Below are positions 51,968 to 60,648 of a stretch of DNA of 64,000 bases, piece after piece. Origin of the DNA: Priestia aryabhattai B8W22 (GTDB lineage: Bacteria; Bacillota; Bacilli; Bacillales; Bacillaceae_H). The translations under genes were made by a program, and so were the position numbers. How positions within the stretch are numbered: position 1 is the stretch's first letter; each line of letters begins with the position of its first letter. Below the pieces are notes generated by a model. That model did no database searches and was not told where the DNA came from. It saw only the letters and a program-made list of their open reading frames with translations. The stretch is taken from contig NZ_JYOO01000014.1 in assembly GCF_000956595.1 (NCBI RefSeq), forward strand, positions 61,551 to 125,550, read 5' to 3'.

Positions 51968-53101
51968 TTAAAATTGATTTTGACTTGTCTCATATCGATA
52001 CAGCTTAAAATGATCTGCAAGCACGCGGTCTACTTTTACTTCTAAGCTGTCTACATATTCGTCCATTCGTTTTATCAAACGATTTCGCTTTACATCATTT
52101 TCTAAAATGTTTTTAAGCTGCTGTTCAAAGGCTTCACCATCATTAAGCGGTATCAGCAGCTCTTTTTCTTTTAAATATTCAATGTTAATTTGCTCTTGGC
52201 CAGGAAGAGATGAATGAATAAAAATGGGTAGTCTCTTATGAAGGGCTTCGCTAATTGTCACGCCCCCTGCTTTTGTGACAATGGCATCTGCTCCCTCATA
52301 TAGATCATTCATTTTCTCTCTTGATTTTACATACGGAACAGCTTTAACTTTCGGGTGGTTTAGTTTCACTAGTTCTTGATACAACTTTTTGTTTTTTCCA
52401 CACAGCACATAATACATATACGTACAGTTTTGCGGCAGCTGCTGAAGCATTTTGCGTACATTCCCAAGGCCGGAATTTCCTCCGGCAATCAGGATATGCT
52501 TCTGTGGCATGAGATGGTCAATCCGTCTTTTTAAAAACGCTTTATGAACGGGAATGCCCGTTACATAAATAGAAGACTCTTTTACACCGTGAACGTTTTG
52601 TAGAAATGCTTTCGTATCCTGATCAGGGACGCAGTGAAGCTCGATTCCATTTTTACCCCATACGTCGCTTACTAAGAAATCGGTGTATACATTTATAATA
52701 GGAAGATCAATGATTCCTTTTTCTTTTAAGCCGCTTAATACACAGGAAGGAAAGCTGTGTGTGCAAACAATGACGTCCGGCTGCTCTGCATCAATTAATT
52801 TCTTCATATGATATTCGATAATCGGCCACTTTTTCACGACAAAATCATCCATCGTATGGTCGTTTTTTTTGTATACATGACCGTAATAAAATTTTTCAAA
52901 CTGCTTTGGAAAAACAGAAATCCATTTCATGTATATCGATGAAATCATTTGTTCAAGCGGTTTGCTCCAGTAGCTTAAACAATCAATTTTTTGACAAATA
53001 ACGTGCGAAAAACGTTCCATGACGGCATCCATAACGGCGTCTGCTACTTGGTGATGACCAGATGGCATTTGAAAAAGCGGCAAGAATAAAACCTTCCTCA
53101 T
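51968..53101 (-). CDS. Glycosyltransferase, MGDG synthase/UgtP family (YkoN-like)
   Basis: 377 residues. N-terminal MGDG synthase-like domain (LPLFQMPSGHHQVADAVMDAV, PDVIVCTHSFPSCVLSGL) and C-terminal GT28/MurG-like domain (HILIAGGNSGLGNVRKML, DAIVTKAGGVTISEALHKRLPIFIHSSLPGQEQINIEYL). Relatives transfer sugars to diacylglycerol or lipid carriers on the cytoplasmic face. It overlaps the DedA gene by 4 bp and is third in an operon with a polysaccharide deacetylase. Exact donor and acceptor are unknown. Confidence 0.82.
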   Translation of the reverse strand: MRKVLFLPLFQMPSGHHQVADAVMDAVMERFSHVICQKIDCLSYWSKPLEQMISSIYMKWISVFPKQFEKFYYGHVYKKNDHTMDDFVVKKWPIIEYHMKKLIDAEQPDVIVCTHSFPSCVLSGLKEKGIIDLPIINVYTDFLVSDVWGKNGIELHCVPDQDTKAFLQNVHGVKESSIYVTGIPVHKAFLKRRIDHLMPQKHILIAGGNSGLGNVRKMLQQLPQNCTYMYYVLCGKNKKLYQELVKLNHPKVKAVPYVKSREKMNDLYEGADAIVTKAGGVTISEALHKRLPIFIHSSLPGQEQINIEYLKEKELLIPLNDGEAFEQQLKNILENDVKRNRLIKRMDEYVDSLEVKVDRVLADHFKLYRYETSQNQF

Positions 53102-53691
53102 TGACCATCCCTCCTCTCAACACGTTTTCGGTTTCTTTTTCTTTTTATAAGTAAATAAATGACAAAAAAAGCTACAGCGCCCATGATAATATACGAAATA
53201 TGAATCCGGTCTCCTACATAGTAACCTAGAATGAGAAAAGAAAGGACCCATACTAGACTGCCTACCACCGATAACAGTAAATAAAGCAAAAACGGATAGC
53301 GGCTTATTCCCGCCATATATGGGCTAATTTGACGCAAGCCTGGAATATATAAACCAAATAAAATGGTCCATATCCCATATTTATGGTAGCTGCCGCTTGC
53401 CGCTTCAATTTTCTCTTTGGTTAACCCTACGTATTTTCCGTACTTATCAAAAAATGGGGTTCCCGCATACCTTCCTAGCCCGTAAGCAGTAAGCATTCCA
53501 GTTATAACCCCTAAAAAAGCAAAAAGAGATGATTCGTATAAGTTCAGCTGATGTTTGGCAATAAACATGCCTAATAATATTAAAAATGATTCTTCAGGCG
53601 CTGGAATTCCAACAATCCCACAAAAAAGTACAAGTAAAATAACAATATAACCATAGGAATGTATATACTGAGAAATAATTGTTAAGTCCAC
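53098..53691 (-). CDS. DedA family membrane protein
   Basis: 197 residues with five hydrophobic segments: GIPAPEESFLILLGMFIA, FLGVITGMLTAYGLGRYAG and FGLYIPGLRQISPYMAGISRYPF with the conserved Gly/Arg pair. DedA proteins are linked to lipid carrier or phospholipid flipping. The start is GTG after AGAGGAG. It lies between the deacetylase (15 bp gap) and the glycosyltransferase (4 bp overlap), which fits a role in recycling a lipid used by the pathway (inference). Confidence 0.87.
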   Translation of the reverse strand: MDLTIISQYIHSYGYIVILLVLFCGIVGIPAPEESFLILLGMFIAKHQLNLYESSLFAFLGVITGMLTAYGLGRYAGTPFFDKYGKYVGLTKEKIEAASGSYHKYGIWTILFGLYIPGLRQISPYMAGISRYPFLLYLLLSVVGSLVWVLSFLILGYYVGDRIHISYIIMGAVAFFVIYLLIKRKRNRKRVERRDGQ

Positions 53692-53706
53692 TGCTCGCTC
53701 CTCTAT

Positions 53707-54417
53707 TTACGATTGATTCATCAATTGCTGCATGGTTATACTTTCATACCCTTGCTGTTTTAAGTAAGGTAAAAATTCTTCTAACGCCGCAATCGTCATT
53801 TCAGGTGCTTTTTCATCTGCTCCCGGGGTATCTCCGTTATCGTGTAAAACAAAAATGGCTCCATCCTCTACTTTACGCATTAGTTTTTGAACTAATGCCG
53901 TTTTCGTTGTTTTTAGTGTCCAATCCTGAAAGATTCCTGTCCAGATCACGAGATGATACGGCTTGGCCATTAATAAACTGCTCATATTTAAATGTCCCCA
54001 CGGCGGACGGTAAAAAAGCGGCTTTTGATTTGTTACTTTCTCTATAACCTGTGCACATTGATGAATTTGTCTTTTTAATTGCCACGGTGTTTGGGTCCAT
54101 GCACTCACATGACGATGATGATGTATAGCTACTTCATGTCCTTCGTTGATCATCCTGTTTAAAATAGACGGGTGCTTTTCCCCTAGTTCTCCCACAATAA
54201 AAAAAGTAGCTTTCATTTCATGCAGTTTGAACAAGTCCAAAATTTTTGGCGTATAAACAGGATGAGGCCCATCGTCAAATGTTATAGCTATTTTATGCTT
54301 TTTTGCCCCTTTTATTATGACTGATGAATGATAGCGACGGTAAAGGGTTTGCGAAATAATGGTATATACACATATAACCATTAGAACGAAAAGTAAAACA
54401 ATAAAAAAACGAGTCAT
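53707..54417 (-). CDS. Polysaccharide deacetylase (NodB domain), membrane-anchored
   Basis: 236 residues. N-terminal membrane segment (about 3-22), then a CE4 domain: motif 1 ITFDDGPH (catalytic Asp and metal Asp), motif 2 HHHRHVSAW in place of the usual HTxxH, motif 3 FYRPPWG, and the late FVLHDNG. The metal His pair can still be supplied by the HHHRH segment. It removes acetyl groups from a cell-wall or lipid-linked sugar outside the membrane. It is first in the operon, with AGGATGG ahead of the ATG. Confidence 0.86.
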   Translation of the reverse strand: MTRFFIVLLFVLMVICVYTIISQTLYRRYHSSVIIKGAKKHKIAITFDDGPHPVYTPKILDLFKLHEMKATFFIVGELGEKHPSILNRMINEGHEVAIHHHRHVSAWTQTPWQLKRQIHQCAQVIEKVTNQKPLFYRPPWGHLNMSSLLMAKPYHLVIWTGIFQDWTLKTTKTALVQKLMRKVEDGAIFVLHDNGDTPGADEKAPEMTIAALEEFLPYLKQQGYESITMQQLMNQS

Positions 54418-54669
54418 ATGCTTTTAACCATCCTTTTGAATTTAAATCCTGCATTTATTATAACGGTTTACTCAGACTTTGGTTTCATTTTTTTGTGATA
54501 GAAGCCAGGAATTTTAAAATAATTTGATGCTTTACCTAAAAATAGCGGTTCTGCAAGGATATACCGGAAATAAAATGATATCATAAAATTTCCCTTCATT
54601 CAGTAAAAAAAGTACTTTTTACCATTTACATCTATCTTTTGTATGATAACTGTCATTATTTTTTAAAAA

Positions 54670-54703
54670 TAAAAAACTTCCCGCACGAGTGCGGGAAGTT
54701 TCT
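54670..54703 (-). terminator. Terminator of the MhqD-like gene
   Basis: Perfect stem AAACTTCCCGCAC / GTGCGGGAAGTTT with a 2-4 nt loop and T run on the minus strand. Confidence 0.88.
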
Positions 54704-54706
54704 AAA

Positions 54707-55309
54707 TTAAAATTTTGACCGATACCATTTTTCAGCTGCTTCAATTTCTGTTCGTGTTAACTGATGTCCAAATGATTCCCAATGCACCTGTACGTCTGCT
54801 CCGGCTTTTTCTAAAAGCACAGAAAGTTCTTCCGTTTCTGATGCTGGGCAAATAGGGTCGTTTGTACCTGCGCCTATAAAGACAGAGGCGTCGGTCTTAG
54901 GCACTTCAATTCCTCTTCTTGGAACCATCGGATGAAGAAGAGCCGCCCCTTTTAAAGAATTCTCGTAATGAAACAACAAACTTCCTGCAATATTGGCGCC
55001 ATTTGAGTAGCCTACAGCTACGATATTGCTTCGGTCAAATGAATACGTTTCAGCCGTTTCATCTAAAAATTGATGAAGTTCTTTTGTACGTTCAATTAAA
55101 TCTTCTATATCAAATATTCCTTCTTGTAAACGTCTAAAGAAACGGGGCATTCCGTTTTCTAGTACGTTTCCTCTTACAGATAATACGGAGCACGAGGAAT
55201 CAATCATATCTGCAATAGGAAGCAGATCTTGTTCTGTACCTCCTGTACCATGCAACAGCAATAAAGTCGGTTTCGTCTCGTCCGTCCCTTTTTTAAAAAT
55301 ATGTTTCAC
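54707..55309 (-). CDS. mhqD: Phospholipase/carboxylesterase-type hydrolase (MhqD-like)
   Basis: 200 residues, small alpha/beta hydrolase of the thioesterase/carboxylesterase type. LLLLHGTGG (oxyanion), nucleophile Ser102 in VGYSNGAN, acid in GTNDPICP and base His in ESFGHQLT. It resembles B. subtilis MhqD, part of the MhqR-controlled response to hydroquinones. An MhqR-like palindrome lies just downstream of a SigA promoter upstream of the gene, which supports the assignment. The start is GTG after AAAGGAG. Confidence 0.82.
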   Translation of the reverse strand: MKHIFKKGTDETKPTLLLLHGTGGTEQDLLPIADMIDSSCSVLSVRGNVLENGMPRFFRRLQEGIFDIEDLIERTKELHQFLDETAETYSFDRSNIVAVGYSNGANIAGSLLFHYENSLKGAALLHPMVPRRGIEVPKTDASVFIGAGTNDPICPASETEELSVLLEKAGADVQVHWESFGHQLTRTEIEAAEKWYRSKF

Positions 55310-55329
55310 GTATATCCACTCCTTTTGAA

Positions 55330-55347
55330 TATCTCGAATTAAAGATA
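55330..55347 (-). promoter_or_regulatory. MhqR-like operator upstream of the MhqD-like gene
   Basis: TATCTCGAATTAAAGATA, an interrupted palindrome (outer arms TATCT/AGATA) identical to the site ahead of the nitroreductase. It covers the expected transcription start of the promoter at 55353-55381. Confidence 0.65.
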
Positions 55348-55352
55348 ATTTT

Positions 55353-55381
55353 ATTATAAGAACTTTCGAAGCATTTGTAAA
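55353..55381 (-). promoter_or_regulatory. SigA promoter of the MhqD-like gene
   Basis: On the minus strand TTTACA (55376-55381), a 17-bp spacer and TATAAT (55353-55358). Confidence 0.75.
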
Positions 55382-56130
55382 GGAACCACTATCAAAGAAA
55401 TACCTGTATGTTTTGCTGGTAGTATCACATAATACTGAATAACTTCATATAGCCCTTGCTCAAATGCAGCTAGGGATTTAATTCGTTTGACTTAGAACGG
55501 GGAAAGAAATATTCCACTTTTAGCTAAGTGCTCCCGTCAAAAGGTGGATAATGATCAAAACTCACCCGTCCTCCTTCGTATAAAAAGTGCCCTAGTCTGA
55601 TAAATTAGTTAATTTTTGCTTTATTTCGTTACTTTCAACAGATATCAGCATTTATACCCGAGCGCACTAAATCGTATTGCGTATACGTGTTATAACAACT
55701 TTTTTCTATGGGAAACAGAACGTAAAATACCAGTTTGTTTTTTCATAAAAGGGAACAAAGCCCTGAATAGTGCTTTATACGACTTTATTTGACAAACACA
55801 AATTTATGGGTAAACTAAGTTCAGATGATTGTATTTCACTTCGTTTCAGTTTAATAAAAAACGAAGCATCTGCGAGTAAGCAAAAAATAACTGCGTAAAG
55901 AGCTATTTATGTCAATCATCTTATACCCTAAAAACTTACCTGCACTTGAATAATAGCCTTTATAAAACTTAGCGCGTCAGCTTATGAACGTTGATACTTT
56001 ATCATCCATCTCTCTGTTAAAAGATTGAATGGGCCAACAAACTTCAGTATTCTTTACATAACGACCTTGTAAAGACGAAAAATGTAGCTATGTGTGAACA
56101 TGGAATTATTACTTAGTGGAGTGAACCAAC
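55382..56130. other. Long gap of about 750 bp without a gene
   Basis: No supported frame on either strand. A TTGACA (55789-55794) with TAAACT 16 bp on could start a leader of about 310 nt for the PBP gene. Arms CTTCGTTT / AAACGAAG lie near 55843-55870. Nothing here matches a riboswitch class known to me. Confidence 0.4.
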
Positions 56131-57921
56131 ATGAGGAAATTTATTTTAGCCTTTTTAGTCGTTGTTTTAATTGTAATGCTAGGAGTTACCTATGTATTAA
56201 AGCAATTTCAGCAGACGGCTGATTTATCTTACTCGAAACTGCAGTCGGTTCAAAGTACGGTAGTCTATGACAAAAATGACCGTAAGATTGACGAATTGTA
56301 TAAAACCGTTCCCCGTCAAAATGTTTCGAGCGATGAAATTCCCGATTATGTAAAAATGGCGTTTGTTGCAACGGAAGACCGTCGCTTTTACAAGCATTTT
56401 GGGATTGATTTACAAGGTATTGGCCGCGCCCTTTTTACGAACATTGTGACAATGAGTAAAGCTGAAGGCGCAAGTACCATTACGCAGCAGTTAGCAAGAA
56501 ATCTTTACTTATCTAGTGATAAGACCATTAAACGTAAAGTAGATGAAATGTTTCTATCGCTAGGCTTAGAAAGACAATTTACAAAAGATCAAATTTTGGA
56601 ATTATATTTAAATCAAATTTATTTCGGAAGCGGTGTATATGGTATTGGTGCAGCTTCTCATCTTTATTTTAATAAGCCTGTATCAGATTTAACCGTAGGC
56701 GAAGCTGCGCTTTTAGCAGGACTGCCAAAAGCGCCGAGTACGTATTCACCAAGCAATAGTACAGAAAAAGCGACAGCCCGACGAAACGTTGTATTAAAAC
56801 TGATGCATGACCAAAACGTTATTAGCGATACTCAGTATCAGCAAGCGTTAAATGAACGTGTAGTCGAGCCTAGTATTCCGGTTAAAAAACCGAACTCAAA
56901 TCAAGCATTTATTGATTATGTAATTAAAGAAGCTGCTCAACAATATGGCGTATCTGCTGATGACCTTTATAAGGGTGGTTATGCCATCTATACAGATTTA
57001 GACCCTAATTTACAGGAATCGATTAATAACTCTGTAGCAAATCATACGTTCCGAGATGACGGCATCAACAGCAAAGTAGAGGTTGGGATTTCAGCTGTCA
57101 ACCCTAAAACAGGTGGGATTTCAGCAATGTATGGAGGACGCAGCTATGAGCGAAACGGCTTAAACCGTGCTACGAGCGGCTATCAGCTTGGTTCAGCTAT
57201 TAAGCCTTTAGCCGTATATGGTCCAGCCTTAGAAACGGGAGATTATACACCAACTTCACTCTTGAGTGATGAACGACAAGACTTTGGCGGTGGATACAGC
57301 CCTAAAAACGCAGAAGGTGAATATCAAAAGCATGTGACAATGCGTGAAGCACTCACTCGTTCACTTAACGTTCCAGCTGTTTGGCTTTTAAAACAAATTG
57401 GTATTGATACAAGCGCAAAATTCATGGAAAAAGCTGGACTTCCTCTTGAAGATGATGATAAGTCCAAATTAGGGCTTGCTCTTGGAGGAACGACAACAAC
57501 GTTCTCTCCCCTTCAGTTAGCACAAGGATATACAACTTTTGCTAACAAAGGCGTCATGACTAAGCCGTACGCAATTCGAAAACTCGAGATGCGCGATGGG
57601 GAAGTGAAAAAGCCGGACATTCAGACAGAGCGAGTAATGAGTGAAGACAATGCGGATACAATGACATCCATGCTGCAAGATGTCATTGAAAAAAGCTATG
57701 GAACAGGTGTTAACGCTCGTTCTTCACGAGATGCTGCAGGCAAAACCGGTACAACCAACGATGTCAAAGATGCTTGGTTTGTCGGGTATACCGATGATGC
57801 GGTCGTCTCTATCCACGCTGGCTTTGATAATGCTAATTCTACGCAAACAACGAAATACTTATCAGGCGGCGGCGGACAAGACCCTGCTACACTGTTTAGC
57901 TCAATTATGAATAACTGGTAA
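56131..57921 (+). CDS. Class A penicillin-binding protein
   Basis: 596 residues. N-terminal membrane anchor (about 5-24). Glycosyltransferase 51 domain with catalytic Glu82 in TEDRRFYKHFG, then GASTITQQLARNLYL and ELYLNQIYFGSGVYGIGAA. Transpeptidase domain with SxxK at Ser355-Lys358 (GSAIKP), SxN at Ser411-Asn413 and KTG at 538-540. All catalytic motifs are intact, so it should both polymerise and cross-link peptidoglycan. Its length is near B. subtilis PbpD/PBP4 and shorter than PBP1 or PbpG; which orthologue it is cannot be decided here. TGGAGTG precedes the ATG. Confidence 0.92.
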   Translation: MRKFILAFLVVVLIVMLGVTYVLKQFQQTADLSYSKLQSVQSTVVYDKNDRKIDELYKTVPRQNVSSDEIPDYVKMAFVATEDRRFYKHFGIDLQGIGRALFTNIVTMSKAEGASTITQQLARNLYLSSDKTIKRKVDEMFLSLGLERQFTKDQILELYLNQIYFGSGVYGIGAASHLYFNKPVSDLTVGEAALLAGLPKAPSTYSPSNSTEKATARRNVVLKLMHDQNVISDTQYQQALNERVVEPSIPVKKPNSNQAFIDYVIKEAAQQYGVSADDLYKGGYAIYTDLDPNLQESINNSVANHTFRDDGINSKVEVGISAVNPKTGGISAMYGGRSYERNGLNRATSGYQLGSAIKPLAVYGPALETGDYTPTSLLSDERQDFGGGYSPKNAEGEYQKHVTMREALTRSLNVPAVWLLKQIGIDTSAKFMEKAGLPLEDDDKSKLGLALGGTTTTFSPLQLAQGYTTFANKGVMTKPYAIRKLEMRDGEVKKPDIQTERVMSEDNADTMTSMLQDVIEKSYGTGVNARSSRDAAGKTGTTNDVKDAWFVGYTDDAVVSIHAGFDNANSTQTTKYLSGGGGQDPATLFSSIMNNW

Positions 57922-57923
57922 CC

Positions 57924-57960
57924 AAAAAACCTCCAACTTCACTGTTGGAGGTTTTTTTAA
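57924..57960. terminator. Shared terminator of the PBP and SpoVB-like genes
   Basis: Perfect stem AAAAAACCTCCAAC / GTTGGAGGTTTTTT with a 6-nt loop, between converging genes. Confidence 0.88.
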
Positions 57961-59288
57961 GATAGATGCGTTTTATGCTTAAGTGAAAAAAAGGAAACGT
58001 TAATAACTTTGCAAATCGTTACATAATGCAGAACCGTTAAGACAACCACCCCACAGTTCATCCCGATTATAATTCCCTGCATGCCAATATTGGTTTGTGA
58101 TCCCAAGAAAAACATCAGGGAAAAAGACACAATATGCGACCATATCGTATGATAAAAAGCATCTTTCACATAGCCAAGGCCAATTAAATAAGCTTGAAGC
58201 GGAACCGCAAAGAAGTGGAAAAGAAAATACGGCCATAAAGCTTTTAAATAGTAAACGGCTTCGGTAGAATGAAAAAACAAGTTGGTAAGCGGCTCAGCAA
58301 AGAAATACATCGCCACTATAGACGGAATTCCATATAAAAACGTCATTTGCATGCTTTGAGTCAAAAGTCTTTGAAGCTGTTCTTCCTGATTTTTCGCATG
58401 AGCTTCAGATACAGCGGGTATAAGTGCTACTAAAAGAGAATGAGCAAAGAAAGCCGGAAAAAAGCCGATCGACATCGCTACCCCTGTTAGCATACCAAAA
58501 TGCTGCGTTGCCCCGGTTAAAGTCATTCCAGATAAAACGAGCGCGTGTTTGATTAAAAACGGCTGAATAGCATTACATACCGCATTAAATAAACGCAGTC
58601 CCGTGGTCGGAAGTGAGACGCCTAGCAGCTTTTTCCGAATCTCACTTGGAGAAAGCAAAGGTCTGTGCCCTCTTGATAAAACACTTAGCTGAGTGACATA
58701 CGTGATAAAAAAATAAAGCAAAATAACAGCTTCGGTCCCAATTAGCGTACAAATCGCAATAAACAGTGACATTTTAACATCTGTGAAAGCAAACATTTGA
58801 AAAACAACAAATAAAATAGTCAACTGAAAGGCTTTGCGGATAAAATTAGACACAGCGATAGTCGTCATATTATTTTTACCCGTAAAATATCCACGAAGCA
58901 CCGCTGAAAATGAAACAACCGGAATGAAACATAGTACAACCCATTTTAAGTAAGGATGATAGTGACTAAAAAATGGAAAGGCTGCTAATACGGCCAGTGT
59001 AATAAAAAAGATGCCCAAACTCACAGCAGTAGCAAAAATGGTGGCATGCTTCATCATATGCTGATGTTCTTTGCGATGATGTTCAGCAAGAAATTTAGAA
59101 ATAGAAATAGGCAGTTCTAAGTTAGCTACGGTGGCAATAAGAAAAATGATAGGAAGAACAGTCATGTACATGCCCATGCCTTCCCTTCCTAATTCTCTAG
59201 CAAGTACCATATTTACAAGAAATTCAATTAACTCTCCCGCAAAGGCAGCACCTGCTAAAATAAACGTTCCTTTCAAAAAAGTGTTCAT
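57957..59288 (-). CDS. SpoVB-like polysaccharide/lipid flippase (MATE/MVF superfamily)
   Basis: 443 residues with twelve to fourteen hydrophobic segments. The opening FLKGTFILAGAAFAGELIEFLVNMVLARELGREGMGMYMTVLPI is that of SpoVB and related oligosaccharide flippases; VSLPTTGLRLFNAVCNAIQPFLI and AYLIGLGYVKDAFYHTIW follow. SpoVB acts in spore cortex synthesis, and several paralogues occur in bacilli, so a role in sporulation or wall synthesis is likely but not shown. GAGGAG precedes the ATG. Confidence 0.83.
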   Translation of the reverse strand: MNTFLKGTFILAGAAFAGELIEFLVNMVLARELGREGMGMYMTVLPIIFLIATVANLELPISISKFLAEHHRKEHQHMMKHATIFATAVSLGIFFITLAVLAAFPFFSHYHPYLKWVVLCFIPVVSFSAVLRGYFTGKNNMTTIAVSNFIRKAFQLTILFVVFQMFAFTDVKMSLFIAICTLIGTEAVILLYFFITYVTQLSVLSRGHRPLLSPSEIRKKLLGVSLPTTGLRLFNAVCNAIQPFLIKHALVLSGMTLTGATQHFGMLTGVAMSIGFFPAFFAHSLLVALIPAVSEAHAKNQEEQLQRLLTQSMQMTFLYGIPSIVAMYFFAEPLTNLFFHSTEAVYYLKALWPYFLFHFFAVPLQAYLIGLGYVKDAFYHTIWSHIVSFSLMFFLGSQTNIGMQGIIIGMNCGVVVLTVLHYVTICKVINVSFFSLKHKTHLS

Positions 59289-59415
59289 CTCGTTATCTCC
59301 TCTATTTCCCGTCCTTTTTCATCACTACCTCTTCTCTCTATGTATATGACAAGCCCAATACGAATTATTTGTCTAATTGTATTTTTCGGTGTACAAGTTC
59401 TTGTATAATGTTCAA

Positions 59416-59456
59416 CCTATGTGAAAAAAAACCGTTATATACCTTTTTCACATAGG
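59416..59456. repeat. 13-bp inverted repeat upstream of the SpoVB-like gene
   Basis: CCTATGTGAAAAA (59416-59428) and TTTTTCACATAGG (59444-59456), perfect arms with a 15-nt loop. Adjacent is ACAAGTTCTTGTATAATG with a TATAAT on the plus strand. The rest of the 292-bp gap (59289-59580) shows nothing else. It could be a regulator site or a small RNA hairpin. Confidence 0.5.
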
Positions 59457-59580
59457 AAATTCATTCGTTTCTTATATTTTGGCTCTCAAAACTTACATAG
59501 AGAAAACAGGTGACCCAATGAGCCTGCTGATTGCTAACAGGAATAGAGCATGTTGCTTTAATGTAACAAATTCATATTAG

Positions 59581-60498
59581 TTAAGCATCTTTATTCATCA
59601 TTTCCTGTGTATGCACTTCTTTTTTTGATACCGAGGCGTTTTTGCCTAGTACAACCGAAAAGACAACAATTAGTGCTATCGCAAGAGTAAAAAGTGTAAT
59701 TGATTCGCCTAGAAACAGAGCTGCAAACAAAATCATTAAAAATGGCTGCAAATATTGAACCTGGCTAACTCTGGCTATTCCCCCCATAGCCATCCCGCTG
59801 TACCAAGCAACGTATGCTAAAAATTGACTAACGACTGAGAGATAAATCAAACTAACCCACGCTTGTAAAGGCGCATGAAGCATTTCAGCTGTAATGCTTA
59901 CTCCCACTGGAATCACAAAAAATGGCGCACCGATGATAATGGCCCAAGCAATTACTTGCCAGCTTCCTAATTCTCTTGCTAACACCCCTCCTTCTGCGTA
60001 GCTTAGTCCAAGTATCAGCACCGCTGCTAGTAGAGCTGCATCAGCAAACTGCAGTTGACCAAACCCGAGATGAAGAGCATACACGATAACAGCTGCAGAA
60101 CCAATCATGCTTGACATCCAGAATTTGAAAGAAGGACGTTCACCCCCTCTAAACATCGCAAAACCGGCTGTGGCTAATGGTAAAAGAGCAAGTTCAACCG
60201 CTCCGTGAGAAACAGGCAATGATTTCATTGCCGAGGAAGTGAGCAGAGGAAACCCTAAAACTGCGCCTAAAGCAACGATCAGCAGACTTTTAAATTGGCG
60301 ACGAGATGGAAATTTTTCTTTTCGTACAATCAATATCACAGCTACTAAAATAGCAGCTACAGCTGTTCTTCCTAAACCAGCGACTGTCGTTCCGAAATAC
60401 TCGACTGCAATGCTTGTAGAAGGAAGGGTTAAGCTAAAACAGATAACGCCTACTACCCCTAACAATAAGCCCATTTTCTCTCTCGTTTCTTTTTGCAT
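59581..60498 (-). CDS. EamA/DMT family transporter
   Basis: 305 residues with ten hydrophobic segments in two EamA halves. GLLLGVVGVICFSLTLPSTSIAVEYFG begins the first; QVQYLQPFLMILFAALFLGESITLF is the end of the second. Such proteins often export amino acids or metabolites. It is divergent from a MocR regulator with a 150-bp shared control region, a common pairing in which the regulator controls the transporter. The substrate is unknown. Confidence 0.85.
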   Translation of the reverse strand: MQKETREKMGLLLGVVGVICFSLTLPSTSIAVEYFGTTVAGLGRTAVAAILVAVILIVRKEKFPSRRQFKSLLIVALGAVLGFPLLTSSAMKSLPVSHGAVELALLPLATAGFAMFRGGERPSFKFWMSSMIGSAAVIVYALHLGFGQLQFADAALLAAVLILGLSYAEGGVLARELGSWQVIAWAIIIGAPFFVIPVGVSITAEMLHAPLQAWVSLIYLSVVSQFLAYVAWYSGMAMGGIARVSQVQYLQPFLMILFAALFLGESITLFTLAIALIVVFSVVLGKNASVSKKEVHTQEMMNKDA

Positions 60499-60529
60499 CT
60501 TACCCTACCCCTGTCTTTTTATTTTTCAG

Positions 60530-60622
60530 AACTGTACCATTTTTCTAAAAAAAGTTCTGATATAATTAAAAGGATAGCGCAGGACAACTGCTAAAATAAA
60601 TCATTCTTTTACCTAACTGTAC
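60530..60622. promoter_or_regulatory. Direct repeat in the divergent MocR/EamA control region
   Basis: AACTGTAC occurs at 60530-60537 and again at 60615-60622, the second extended to ACTGTACGGGTACA. MocR regulators bind directly repeated half-sites, so these are candidate operators; the 85-bp spacing equals about eight helical turns. Confidence 0.45.
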
Positions 60623-60648
60623 GGGTACAAATTAAAGGAGTAGGACCT

